Notes under the pieces: generated by a model
What the model was told of the DNA's origin: nothing
Seen by the model: the letters and a program-made list of their open reading frames with translations, nothing else
Databases searched by the model: none
Program-made: the position numbers and the translations under genes
NCBI GenBank assembly: GCA_013397455.1
Contig: VYZB01000014.1
Location: forward strand, 2,109,832-2,173,831
DNA from: Crotophaga sulcirostris
Lineage: Eukaryota; Chordata; Aves; Cuculiformes; Crotophagidae
Length of the DNA: 64,000 nt
Direction of reading: 5' to 3'
Shown here: positions 50,145-60,393 of the stretch, piece by piece
How positions within the stretch are numbered: position 1 is the stretch's first letter
Layout of the letters: each line of letters begins with the position of its first letter

Positions 50145-51834
50145 GTAGGATATCTTAATCAGAATAAGATTATGCAAAGTTTAATTAAATTTCCTGAGGA
50201 ATATGATAGAAAACAGAAAACGTCAAGTGTTTGCTGTCACTGATGACCCCTGTACCTCTGAAAGCATGTTACACAGAGCCAAGAAGGAATTGTTTTTGAA
50301 GTTCAGTTAATTATTTATTCAAAAATATGTTTCTTAAAGTGACCTGGAGATTTATGTTTTTGTATAAACCCTGTGAACGTGGATGTTGGCGTGGGACACG
50401 TTATGTTACTCCACATGTAGGTAGTAGGAAGTTGCAACGTTCTTTTTGGAGATAACCTTTGGATTATAGATAAGGAATTTTAGAATTCCTCATGAGCATT
50501 AAAAGTACTATTTGTTTATGCAGGATTTAAATAAATTAGGCTTTCCACTTTCACAGCCCCCTCTGACCCCAGCAGTGTCTGCAGCAGGTACTTGGAAGAC
50601 AGAGGTGTTTGTGGAAATGCCAAATACTGCTTAGTGTACAGCCAGCTCAGAAATGAATCTTAAGAAAAAGCCTTTCAGAAAATGTGCCTAGAGGTCAGAC
50701 CTGAAACTAAACAACCTGTAAAAAACTTCAATCAGATGAAATGTGTCCTCTGGCTGAAAAATCTTGGGGTCAGAGGAGTATTGCTTAGTGCAGAGGATCC
50801 AACGATCCAGATCCCCTGCAGTTGTGTAACAGGTAGCTCCTTCCCTGCAGTGCAGCTAAACTGTCAACAGGGACATCCTCTGGTAAATCAGCCACCTATG
50901 GAACAAAGGTGGATGAAGCTGGTAATGGTGATTTGAAGGAACTGAACTTGAACAAGTTGCCCTTTTGGAATTACAGGGGGAAGGCAATTGTTTTGCTAAT
51001 AGAGGAGAGGAAAGCTTCAAGATTCTAGGCAATTCAGAAGTGTAAAAGAGAAATAAAATAAAAAAGTTTCTTGGTAATTCCTTGTATTTTTACCTACTCA
51101 TAAAATATCTTTCGGAATTTCTATTTATGTCTGAATTATGTGATAATAATTTTTACCTACCAAAATGAATGAATTCAAATGCCTTTTATGCCTTATGAAA
51201 AAAGGTATTGTATTTGATATAATAATTCAGAAAAATAACTTCCATCTATTTCAGCTTACCTAGAATTTGTGCCATAAATAGACATATACAACTTACTGTG
51301 TGTAGCATTCCGGATGCTCCAAGGACTTTGAGTTCTGTCTGACTGGATTCTGCTTATGTTTTTGCAGTCCTTCATATCTATTTGATTACGTTAGTTTTCA
51401 AGGAAATATGTAGAGGGAAGCGAAGTATTTTTATAAATATTTTTCATGTCTCCCATTAAAAGCCTGATTTAAAACATCATTGTGTTAAATATTTTCAGAA
51501 GTGAAAGTAAATATTTAGTATTTTTTACTGTGCACTAGCAGGCAATTAAAGAATTGATATTAAAAGCTTTTCAATTCTAGTCTTAACCTTAGGAGAACAT
51601 GGATAGTTTCTTTTTTGAAGAAATTTGAAGGCAGCCTTTTCTCGATTGCCGGGCTTTGTTTATAATCCTCCACAAAGCAGTTTTACAGGTTGTTTTCTAA
51701 GTCATTCTTCCGTTTGATTACCAAACCATGAGTGTGATTAATTTCCTCTGTTCTAGAGCTCTAGACACATGTTTTGTGTGTTTAATTTCCACAGACCTCA
51801 TACTGGGATTAATGATTTATTCATGGTTTTGCAG
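50145..51834 (+). other. ATXN7 intron of 1690 bp
   Basis: The donor is GTAGGA and the acceptor TTTTGCAG ends at 51834. No transposon copy or other gene is recognised. A frame of 84 codons at 50682-50936 has no family resemblance I can name. Confidence 0.9.
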
Positions 51835-52100
51835 ACACATTCCTTAACCCAGCGGAGGGCAGTACAGGGTCGAAGAAAACGATTTGATGTGTTATTAGCC
51901 GAGCACAAAAGCAAAACCAGGGAAAAGGAACTTCTTCGACATTCGGATCATCATCAGCAGATGCCCCCTCTCAGGGAACCACATCCCTCACCTACTAAAA
52001 CTTCCCAGGAGCTGCACCAAAATTCTCATGGAGTTACTCTTACAGAATCAAAGCCTTTATTACCTAATAAACCCAAACCTCACCCCCCCAGTCTTCCAAG
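51835..52100 (+). CDS. ATXN7: ATXN7 exon: SCA7 domain, second half, and nuclear localisation signal
   Basis: This 266-bp exon opens with THSLTQRRAVQGRRKRFDVL, giving the last zinc ligand (His, 51838-51840) and the basic stretch RRKRFD...KSKTREKE that matches a known nuclear localisation region of human ataxin-7. A proline/serine-rich part follows (MPPLREPHPSPTKTSQELHQ, then KPKPHPPSLP). The last two bases (AG) plus the first G of the next exon make Arg. The QRR-x5-RR-KR region is helical in SCA7 structures and contacts nucleosomes. It is nearly identical to human until the proline-rich part, where changes are conservative. Confidence 0.97.
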
Positions 52101-52499
52101 GTAAGGGAAATCTGCTGATCCAAGGGTATGAAATTAATACTAGTAGTTTCATCAGGTGGATTTGAGAGCAATGTGGATCTGTTGGATGGGGCAGTGTTTT
52201 TGCTCTGGGCCTGGTGAGTGCAATTAGCAATTACATGCTGAGCTATAGTTCATGGCAAGGGTGGTTTAGTGTTTGAAAGAGGAAAAGTTGACTTGTATCA
52301 ATGAAAGTAGCTCAGCAATGCTGCTTTTCTAGGGGTACCCTGGCTTCTGTTCTTCCTCTTGGTAGATGTGTGGTGAGATGGTGGAAAATATCAGGAATCT
52401 GTTAATGTAGCTTTCCTTCTGTCAGTAATAATAAGCACTTAAGCTTGGATTTTTCACTAGGCTTAGTTCAGTGACCCCTTCACTGCTTGCCTTGCCCAG
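52101..52499 (+). other. ATXN7 intron of 399 bp
   Basis: The donor is GTAAGG and the acceptor CTTGCCCAG ends at 52499. It has no notable content. Confidence 0.92.
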
Positions 52500-52698
52500 G
52501 CCTCCAGGCTGTCCAGCCCAGCACAGTGGAAATGCCCCGAGTGAGTCTCCTTCTGTCCACGAGTCCCCGCACCCTCCCTTGCCTGCAGCTGAGCCAGCAT
52601 CTCGGTTATCCAGCGATGAGGGAGAATGTGATGAGAAAGAAGAGCCTGTAGAAAAACTGGATTGTCATTATTCAGGTCATCATCCTCAACCAGCCGCG
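52500..52698 (+). CDS. ATXN7: ATXN7 exon: proline-rich and acidic segment
   Basis: This 199-bp exon completes Arg, then reads PPGCPAQHSGNAPSESPSVH, ESPHPPLPAAEPASRLSSDE and GECDEKEEPVEKLDCHYSGH, ending HPQPAA. Human has the same order (PPGCPAQQGG, SRLSSEEGEGDDKEESVEKL, DCHYSGHHPQPAS). It combines a proline-rich linker with a short acidic cluster and the conserved LDCHYSGHHPQPA motif, whose role is unknown to me. The exon ends in phase 0 before GTATGT. Reading through the donor would add VCFQ and a stop. Confidence 0.96.
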
Positions 52699-53728
52699 GT
52701 ATGTTTTCAGTAAAATTAACCTTAGTCTCTTGTTGACTCTGAATTTGGAAACAGATTGCTTGGAGAGTTTAAGGGTGGTTTTCTTTTGGATGTGTGATTA
52801 ATTTTTTCCTACATTTTGAGAAAATTATTTTGTTGCCTAGTAGGCAGTGAACGTTTAACTGTAGCTGCAAAGTAAACATACTAAACAAACAAACATGTTT
52901 GGACCTCACTTCCCCAACCCAAAAGAAGTCAAAATATCAAAATACTGAAGATCAAATTGGTAACAGCTCTAAAGGGCTGTGGTTTTAAAATAAGTAAGCG
53001 ATGCCTTTTTGGTGAGGTTTTGTTATTGGACTTTCCCACATACATACACATCTTTTACTCAAGGTGCCAATCATCACAGTAAGGGTAGCAGAAATGTGCT
53101 CTTTTAATGTTCTCTTCCCAGAGAAGCCATGGCTGCCCCACCCCTGGAGGTGTTCCAGGCCAGGTTGGGTGGGGCTTTGAGCAGCCTGATCCAATGGGAG
53201 GTGTCCCTGCCATGACAGTGGTGTGGAACTGGATGATCTTTAAGGTCCTTTCCAACCCAAATCATTCTATGATTCTATGAATATTTAAATTTTGATAAAA
53301 GCTAGTCAGTCTTAACTAAAAGCCCAAACTTTATTGCCTAGCCTGTATATCAAATTACCTCCGTTTTTTTTTAAAACAGACTATGAGCCAATAGCTGATA
53401 GCTCCTCAGGAATAGATGTCACAAATATATTTTTACACACACACTACTGTCCTTCCCTGTTTAATCAGAGGGATTCAAATTTGAGTGCTGCTTTTGGTTT
53501 TAAGTATGGGAGTATCAGATGAGAAGAAAATGATCCCAATATAACAAGGCCATAAATTTAAAATAGTTGTTACACCATAGACATAAAAATTGTAATTTAT
53601 GTTTTTCTATCCTTGATTTAATCATCTAAAAGCATATTCATTTTGCTATATGTATTTATGAATACATGCATTGTTATTCAGAGTTCTTACTGAAAGTAGA
53701 AGGCATCAATACAAATCTGTCTTTTCAG
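52699..53728 (+). other. ATXN7 intron of 1030 bp with a CR1 insertion
   Basis: The donor is GTATGT and the acceptor CTTTTCAG ends at 53728. A CR1 3' fragment at 53117-53280 makes up about a sixth of the intron. No gene is present. Confidence 0.92.
53117..53280 (+). mobile_element. CR1 LINE 3' fragment with avian tail
   Basis: This sense CR1 3' end shows CCCCTGGAGGTGTTCCAGGC, the GTGGGGCTTTGAGCAGCCTG box, ATGGGAGGTGTCCCTGCCAT, GTGTGGAACTGGATGATCTT and GGTCCTTTCCAACCCAAATC, and closes with ATTCTATGATTCTATGA. The two near-perfect ATTCTATG units are the classical CR1 end. It is the least diverged short copy in the window and so probably one of the younger ones. Confidence 0.95.
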
Positions 53729-53850
53729 TTTTGCACATTTGGTAGTCGGCAAATTGGAAGAGGTTATTACGTGTTTGACAAGCGGTGGAACCATATTCGA
53801 TGTGCACTTGACTTCATGTTGGAGAAGCATCTTAATTCACAGATGTGGAA
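53729..53850 (+). CDS. ATXN7: ATXN7 exon: GRGYYVFD block
   Basis: This 122-bp exon reads FCTFGSRQIGRGYYVFDKRW, then NHIRCALDFMLEKHLNSQMW, ending with two bases (AA) of a Lys codon. Human reads FCTFGSRQIGRGYYVFDSRW and NRLRCALNLMVEKHLNAQLW. This compact hydrophobic and aromatic block is the most conserved part after the SCA7 domain, probably folded, and shared among ATXN7-like proteins. Its exact partner cannot be read from sequence. Confidence 0.97.
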
Positions 53851-54125
53851 GTGAGTAGAAGCGAAAGGGTTCTTATACTTCTTGGTATTTATAGAAATAT
53901 GTGAAGCCTGTGGTTCTAGTTAAAGAGCAGTGATCTTGTGTTCAGATTAATTGGGTCAAAGGTTGGTAGTCTGTGCTTTATATTTTTTTCAACATATAAC
54001 TGTTAATTTAATTAATCAACCTCCAGATCAACCCAAGTCACTTTAATGTAGCATTACTAGGCTGAGTATTATTCCAAAGAATGGTCATTACGTAGGTTTT
54101 TGCTTGTTTTTCTGTTCACCTGCAG
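53851..54125 (+). other. ATXN7 intron of 275 bp
   Basis: The donor is GTGAGT and the acceptor CACCTGCAG ends at 54125. It is the shortest intron in the window and holds nothing else. Confidence 0.92.
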
Positions 54126-55077
54126 AAAAATTCCTCCAGCCTCTAGTAACACAGCATCAGTTCGTGCACCACATCGGACAAACTCGATGCCTGCCTCGCA
54201 GTACGGTGTCAGTGCAGCAGGTTTCCCCTTGCCCACCATGGTTATGTCGTCGCCAGCATTGGTATCTCCTTCCTGTGTGTCTCTGAATAATAAATCGGTA
54301 CCATCACATGGAACGACACTAAATGCCAACCCTGCTGCTTTGGGTGCAGTGGATCCTGTCTGCAGTATGCAATCAAGACAAGTGTCTTCGTCCCCTTCAA
54401 CACCTACAGTGCTTTCCTCTGTACCTTCACCTATGCCCAGCAAACCTCAGAAAATGAAATCCAGCAAATCTTTTAAACCTAAGGAATCTTCTGCTGGCAG
54501 CAGCACCTGTAACAGTCCCGGCAGCGTCAGTAGCAGCGGCGGCTCAGGAAAGAAGCGTAAAAACAGTTCCGCACTGCTAGCACCTTCTCATTCCACAGAG
54601 TCCTTTAGAAAAAACTGCGTGGTTAACTCTGGAAACTCGGGGACCTCCTATCATCCCTCGGTGACAGCTTCGTCCCACAGTGTTGGCCTCAACTGTATGA
54701 CTAGCAAAGCTAACTCTGTTAGCCTCAAACATGACCAATCAGGGAGGGGCCCTCCGACTGGAAGCCCTGCAGAATCCATAAAGAGAATGAGTGTGATGAT
54801 GAACAGCAGTGACTCCACGCTCTCCTTAGGGCCATTCGTTCATCAGTCCAGCGAGCTGACTGTGAATTCGCACAGCAGTTTTTCACATTCGCATACTTCC
54901 CTCGACAAATTAATAGGAAAGAAAAGAAAGTGCTCACCTGGTTCGAGCAGCATAAACAGCAGCAGCAGCAAATCAAACAAAGTTGCCAAATTGACGTCGG
55001 TGAACAATGTTCATGCGAAACACACTGGTGCAATCCCAGGGACGCAAGGACTGATGAACAATTCTCTTTTTCATCAG
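54126..55077 (+). CDS. ATXN7: ATXN7 large serine-rich exon with two basic NLS motifs
   Basis: This 952-bp exon is in phase with its neighbours on both sides. It begins KIPPASSNTASVRAPHRTNS, continues VPSHGTTLNANPAALGAVDP and VCSMQSRQVSSSPSTPTVLS, then has GKKRKNSS and later LDKLIGKKRKCSPGSSSINS, closing GLMNNSLFHQ. Both GKKRK motifs match known basic nuclear localisation signals of human ataxin-7. The block HDQSGRGPPTGSPAESIKRM and the SDSTLSLGPF segment are nearly unchanged from human. Where human, as I recall it, has a long run of Ser between LLVHS and HSMESFRKN, this sequence has only APSHSTESFRKN. The exon is disordered and low in hydrophobic residues. Intron readthrough at the 3' end would give VGNFLLS and a stop at 55101. 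Confidence 0.97.
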
Positions 55078-56396
55078 GTAGGAAATTTTCTCTTGAGCTA
55101 AGCCAGTATGAACGTGCCTCTTCACATGCTTGTATTGCATGTGGTCTCTTGATTATTAGCTAGCTGGCTCCAGATCCTATTTGATTAAAAGGCAGTGCTC
55201 TTACTTGTCCTCTACTCACTTGGAGTGGTTTTATAGTACGTTTACAGAAGATTTTTATAAACACTCTCATAAAGTGTAGCTTTCTTTTTCAAAGTAACCT
55301 TAAATATGATGTTCCAGTTCCTTAGACATTGTCTGTGAGTTGCTCTCAAATGGAATTCAGTCTTGCATTTTAAAAAAATAGTTTTAAAAGTCAATCTTGC
55401 CATGCAGCCGTGGAGCTGAGCTCCATGTCTTAGCCCAGCTTCTTGTTTCTGCGTCAGCAATAAACATTCTACAGAGTGAAACATAGTTATGCCAATAACA
55501 GAAGTGTGAAAGTGATAAAATAAGCCTATTATCCCAAGTGTCATTGACTCACTTCTTAGTAATAATGAGATAGAAAGTTATAAATAAGGTAGAAACCTTT
55601 TTAGTCAGTAAAGCAAACAGTTTTACTATAAAGGAAGCAGATGTCATGAATATGTAAAATCTTATTCTAAAAATTAGTTTGGGGGTTTAGTTTTTTTAAA
55701 CAAATTGCACTGGTAAAGTGGTGTATTGGGAGAAGAAGTTCTTGATAAGTTAGGATGGGAGAAAATTTAGAAACTGGTACCTCAGACTTATTAGCGCTGT
55801 TCAAATTGACTTCAGGGGATCACTTGGAGGGCTAAAGATAATTTTATTAGGCACTGGAATGGCTGCTCAGGGAGGTGGGTAGAGTCACCATCCCTTGAGG
55901 GGTTTAAAAGATGGGTAGAAATGTTGCTCAGGGATATGGTTTAGTAGTGGACAGGTACAGTTGGACTTGATGATCTCAAAGGTCTTTTCCAACCAAACGA
56001 TTCTATGATTTTTCAGAATGGTTTCTTAGTTTTCAGTTCCAGCCATAGAGGAAGATTTTCACCTTTGTGTTGTGTTTACTGTAACAAAAAAAAAAAGCTT
56101 CAGATGGCTGAATTCAGTTTTGGATTTACTGTTTCAATGGTGCAATATAAATAAGGGAGAAATATAATTTGAGCAAGTTAGGGCAGGAAATTGTGTCTGA
56201 AACTGTTACAACTTCGAAGAGCTTTAGTTTCACACTTGTCAAGTCTCAGAGAAGCTGACCGCCCGCTAGTGGGGTTGCGTTGTGCTTGCTGATTCTCCCC
56301 CAGATATGCTCTCGGTATCCAAACAATGTTGTGCAAGGGCAGCTGCTCTAACAGCCTGGCTCACTCATCCCCCTCTTTCTTTTGCTTGCTCCAAAG
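55078..56396 (+). other. Last ATXN7 intron, 1319 bp, with a CR1 insertion
   Basis: The donor is GTAGGA and the acceptor is a pyrimidine-rich tract (CCCCCTCTTTCTTTTGCTTG) followed by CTCCAAAG ending at 56396. It contains a CR1 fragment at about 55845-56011. Human uses an extra alternative exon near this point in isoform b; I could not identify an equivalent here. Confidence 0.9.
55845..56011 (+). mobile_element. CR1 LINE 3' fragment, second 3'-end type
   Basis: This sense copy of about 165 bp shows ATTAGGCACTGGAATGGCTG, CTCAGGGAGGTGGGTAGAGT, TTGGACTTGATGATCTCAAA and GGTCTTTTCCAACCAAACGA, ending TTCTATGATT. It shares the TTGGACTTGATGATCTCAAA end with the copy at 46421, so both come from the same CR1 group. 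It lies about 390 bases before the terminal exon. The left boundary is approximate. Confidence 0.9.
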
Positions 56397-56414
56397 CCAA
56401 AGGCACGTCCCTGA
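56397..56414 (+). CDS. ATXN7: ATXN7 terminal coding exon: PKARP and stop
   Basis: Only 18 coding bases are present: CCA AAG GCA CGT CCC TGA. After the splice the protein ends HQPKARP, exactly as in the main human ataxin-7 isoform. The acceptor lies after CTCCAAAG with a strong polypyrimidine tract. A second AG six bases downstream (56401-56402) could also be used and would drop the PK pair in frame. The exon continues as the long 3' UTR. Because the coding part is so short, ORF-based annotation will miss it; the identification rests on the exact C-terminus match and the phase-0 junction. Confidence 0.95.
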   Translation, partial: PKARP

Positions 56415-57042
56415 GAGCTGAACGCACCGCGGTGAGAAACGAACTGGACAATTTTCACTACAAGCAAAACCTCCATCTGGATTTCTGGACTCCAAGATGC
56501 CTTGAGTTTTCCCAACTTCCCATGGTCCTCAGGTGTGGAAATCTACTGGACTGTCACTTAAACAAGGAATTTCCCTGAAGCCATGTCTGTAGCAGCGAAT
56601 ATACTAGAAATGGACACTGGATGAAGTTCAGCCACATCATTGCTCGTATCAGTGTTAACGGTGGTCTGGACTGTTGGCTACAAACCTGTGAGATTTTACT
56701 TACAGGAGTCCATCCTCTTGCCACTATTTGACATAGATGGGCTGGGCAAGCGAATGTTTTCTGGGGGGAAATAAACGTTACTGTGGACTTATTTTTATAC
56801 TGATGGTGTCTTTTGTAGGTGATAGCTAACCAGACAGACACCCTCAACGGAGAGGACCCCGCGACAAGGGGAAAAATGTGTGAGGCACAACGGAAAGAAG
56901 CCCTCAAGAAGGGAATATGGCTTTAGTGTTTTTATAGCAATGTTCCTGTAATGGAATATAAAAATAGCACAATTCAAAAAATAGTCTGTGTTTTGCCCAG
57001 CCTTTTGCAAGTAATTTGGGATAAGAAGCTACCAGGAGTTTT

Positions 57043-57062
57043 AAAAAAAAAAAAAAAAAAAA
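57043..57062 (+). repeat. Poly-A tract (20 A)
   Basis: Twenty consecutive A residues occur inside the 3' UTR, about 630 bases after the stop. Oligo-dT priming here would yield false short 3' ends in cDNA data. Confidence 0.95.
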
Positions 57063-58126
57063 CCAAAACAAATCCAACAGAAAAAATAGGAAGACTTGTT
57101 TGAGTCCATCGCTCAGAAAACAAGTATAAAAATGTTATAGTTGCGTGATACAAAACCTATTTTCTATTCTTTTAAGTAAGATTTGATTGCAGAAAAAGAT
57201 AGAAGTTAATTTTGTTTTTTAAAGAATCCAAAACCATCAAACAGATAAAGGCAAATAACCTCTAAAACTGTATGCCCAAAGAACGTATTTATTGACCTAT
57301 GCTGTATACCGTAGGCCTTTGCTATTTAAAAAAAAAATGACTGTATTGGTTAAATTAGGCTGGGTTTGCCTTCCAGCCAGTAAAAATAGCCCTTTTAAAA
57401 CGAAGTATTTAGAGTATTTAACTATTTTTTAAACCCCATAGAAGTTAGTTTCTTTACGCCATGTTTGTATAACACAATAGTTAACTGTTACACTTCCAAC
57501 CACTCGGTAAGATTTTGTTTTTAAATTCTGGACTAAAGGCCAGTTGGATGGCAGAGTTCGCCCTAAGGCGCATATGTTGTGGCCAGCCTGCGCCACGGCT
57601 TTGTGGACTTGACACCATTTTATACAGTCCAGTCAGTTTTTATGAAATATTTTGTCTTGCTTCAAAACACCTCAAAAAGGGATTCCGCTAAAGGGCTTAT
57701 TGTATTATGATTTGATTCGTGTGGGTGTTTTGGTTCAGTTTTTAAACATCAGGTAAAGTCTCAAAACTGACTAAATTTTTATTAAGGGGGCAAAGCAAAG
57801 GAAACCGAATTCCTAACCAAGAAGGTATTTTTTTCTGCCTTAAAGGGGCACCAGCTATAGCTGAGACGAGACAATCTGAGCCTGTCCGGTGGTTGGCACA
57901 GCCCAGCCTCTCCCCAGTTCTGGAGGCAAGCAGTACATCAGGGAATCCAAAGCCACTCGGAGTAGCAGTTGCTGAGTTGTTTACCTAACAATGCTTTCAG
58001 TTGAACCTGAACTTGCTAGGAAGTCATTGTTATACAGCAAAACAACAAGAAGCCTCTATGCAGTCACTTTAGCTTTGAATTGATTGAGAAGATCAGCTGA
58101 GAAAGCAACAGCGTTATGCAAACTTT

Positions 58127-58161
58127 AAAAAAAAAAACAAAAAAAAAACAAAAAAAAAAAA
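58127..58161 (+). repeat. Poly-A tract with two C interruptions
   Basis: Three A runs are separated by single C bases in the 3' UTR. It is simple sequence and a probable internal priming site. Confidence 0.95.
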
Positions 58162-58739
58162 CCAGACAACTTTTCAGGAACAAAAGAGTTTGGTGAGATG
58201 CCCTGTGAAGGGATTGTTAACACTGCAGTTGGTTTAAGGTAACAGGAACCCAAGCGGTGTGCTGCACTGAGAAATCAAAGCGTGTGACACCCAGCACGTT
58301 TGGAGTGAGACCCGGGCTGTGATGGAGCCCCTGGGGCAGTGCTTCCACTCCAGGGCAGCGCCAGCCGCAGGTGCAGTTTGACTCTCAGTAGGCACAAAGG
58401 CAAAGGAGACAGAGATTTGGCAAGATTGAACACTGGCAAGTTTGTGATCAAACTCTCCTCTGTTCTTTTAAGGTTCTGTTGATCTGAAAGCATAAATGGC
58501 AAATTTGTGCTCCTTCGATAGCACGCAGACGTGTTAAAAAGAATTCCTGATGGCTGCTCGTAGAGAGCCAGGGTCTGTGGTCGCCTGCGTTGCATGGGTT
58601 GAAGCCATTGGGAGTCAAGATTTAGAACATGGTAAATTCTGTCTGCCCTTGAGCATTGACCTGCTTAAATACTGCTTGTAACCAAGATCTAAAACATAGA
58701 GCATCGTTCCTGAAGCTTTTATTGTCATATAGTTCCTAC

Positions 58740-58747
58740 TGTAAATA
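58740..58747 (+). promoter_or_regulatory. Pumilio-type element TGTAAATA
   Basis: This matches the UGUAnAUA consensus bound by PUM1/PUM2 in the sense orientation within the 3' UTR. It is one of three such matches. Binding is inferred. Confidence 0.5.
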
Positions 58748-59032
58748 ATTAGGAAGCTTAAATTTAATTTTCCTTGCAAAATTGAATTTGCAGTGGCTGG
58801 GTTGTTTCTAGACAGATTTTGGTATTAATTTAAGAGATACAGTTTTTATAGTCTTTCCAACTTCTCGTTACGACTCCTGCAGTTTTCTTAACCTAAAAAA
58901 TTGCTGCAATGATGAACAAAGAATTATACAAGGAAAAAAAAAGCATACTTTTGTATCTTTATTTTGGAATTTCTTGTTCTATTATAAATATTGAAGTATC
59001 CCTATTTCAGAAGACATATTTTGTTAATTGAT

Positions 59033-59040
59033 TGTACATA
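59033..59040 (+). promoter_or_regulatory. Pumilio-type element TGTACATA
   Basis: This is the second UGUAnAUA match in the 3' UTR, in AT-rich flanks suited to single-stranded binding. Binding is inferred. Confidence 0.5.
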
Positions 59041-59110
59041 TTTAAATATGTATTTTTGCACAGGTCTTTTTTTCTTATATCCAGTTTTGGTACAATTGAG
59101 ATCATCTAGT

Positions 59111-59130
59111 ATTTATTTATTAATTAATTA
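59111..59130 (+). promoter_or_regulatory. AU-rich element
   Basis: Overlapping ATTTA words are followed by repeated TTAA, then an A run from 59128. It resembles class-I/II AU-rich elements that affect mRNA stability. Function is inferred. Confidence 0.45.
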
Positions 59131-59420
59131 AAAAAAAAAAAAGCAAATACCTTTTTATAATTTGAAGTGGTTCACTGCCAAGCCAATAGTTAACATGCCT
59201 ACTCTGCGCCACAAGGGATGCCTCCCTGTTGTGAAAGCTGTGTCCCTTTTCATGTCTCGGGAGCGGATCCGTGGGAACAATCGGCTGGGTCCTGCGGCGG
59301 GAGCCTGCACGTGGGACAGGGCCGCGGTGGGCAACACGGCATTGCTTCTCGGTTGCCTGAGCCCCAGCAGACCACGTTCAATGAAGTGACACACTGCTTC
59401 TCTTTTTTTTTTAGTGTCAG

Positions 59421-59440
59421 TGTGCGTGTGTGTGCGTGCG
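59421..59440 (+). repeat. TG/CG dinucleotide tract
   Basis: Alternating purine-pyrimidine sequence (TGTGCGTGTGTGTGCGTGCG) is present in the 3' UTR. It is potentially Z-forming DNA or a UG-rich protein-binding tract in RNA. Confidence 0.8.
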
Positions 59441-59592
59441 CATTTGTGTGGGTCTCACGTGGTTTAAAACTAACGGAAAACTGAAAGTGCCTGATATAAC
59501 TCGTTTTAAGCTTGGACTGTTTAGACAGCTTCTCCTTAAAAGACTTGAATGTTCAGTTGAAATTTTGGAGCTTGCTTTTTCCACCTCTATAC

Positions 59593-59663
59593 AATATATG
59601 TGTGCGTATATATATGTGTGGGTGCATGTAGAGATACATACGCACGTACATATATATTTTTTT
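59593..59663 (+). other. Long imperfect hairpin in the 3' UTR
   Basis: AATATATGTGTGCGTATAT near 59593-59611 is largely complementary to ATACATACGCACGTACATAT near 59635-59654, with a loop of about 24 bases. The two arms share the TGCGTA/TACGCA core. Such a stem of roughly 18-20 pairs could be a structured RNA element, though TG/TA-rich sequence forms such pairings easily. Confidence 0.6.
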
Positions 59664-60393
59664 CTCAAATTATATGAGATGGATTGACAAAAAGCAAATG
59701 ATGCTGGCAACTTTTTTAAAATCCTTTAATTCAGATACCTTGTGTTGGAACAATCCCATTGATGGCTCATATTTAATGCAACGCCAAGGGTTTGAAATCT
59801 GGTTTGAACCTGCAGTCTATTTAACTCTCCAATTTTGGGGGGAGGGAGAGGGTGTTATTCATTTGTGGATGAAATGATTTAGAAAATGGACAAAATAGTT
59901 GGTATTCCAGGAAAACAAAACAAACAAAAAACACAAGTAAGTACCTCTTAAAACCATTAAAAAACAAAGATGTGGTTCCCAAATGGCATTTCTATGGCAG
60001 TTGTCTTCCTGTAAGAGTTCTCTTGCCAAGGAATCTCTCTTGTCTTTCACTCGTTCTGTCCTGGAGGAGGGAACTGGGTTTAGAAAGATTCTCAAATGTT
60101 TCACTGTTCAGCAGAAAAGAATCGTTTTTACCTTTTGTGCGAGATATTATATGTTTTAAAGATAATTTTAAAACGAGCACTACACAATGTCAATGTGAAT
60201 GTAGGCCTTGACAGCATCTTGCTCGGTGTTGAGCCTGGTTCTAAAAGCAATCTCCTGTGTAAAATGTGTGAATAGTTTGATAATTTGTATACATAATCAA
60301 GAGCATCTGATCAGCTGAACTCGGTGTTGGCTGCTGTACAGTACATGAACAAATGTCATGGGATAGAAAAATTACTTTGGATATTTAAAGAAA

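Noticed and set aside
54069..55033. Antisense frames of 124 and 102 codons opposite the large exon
   Set aside because: They mirror the strongly supported plus-strand ATXN7 coding exon and have no independent signal.
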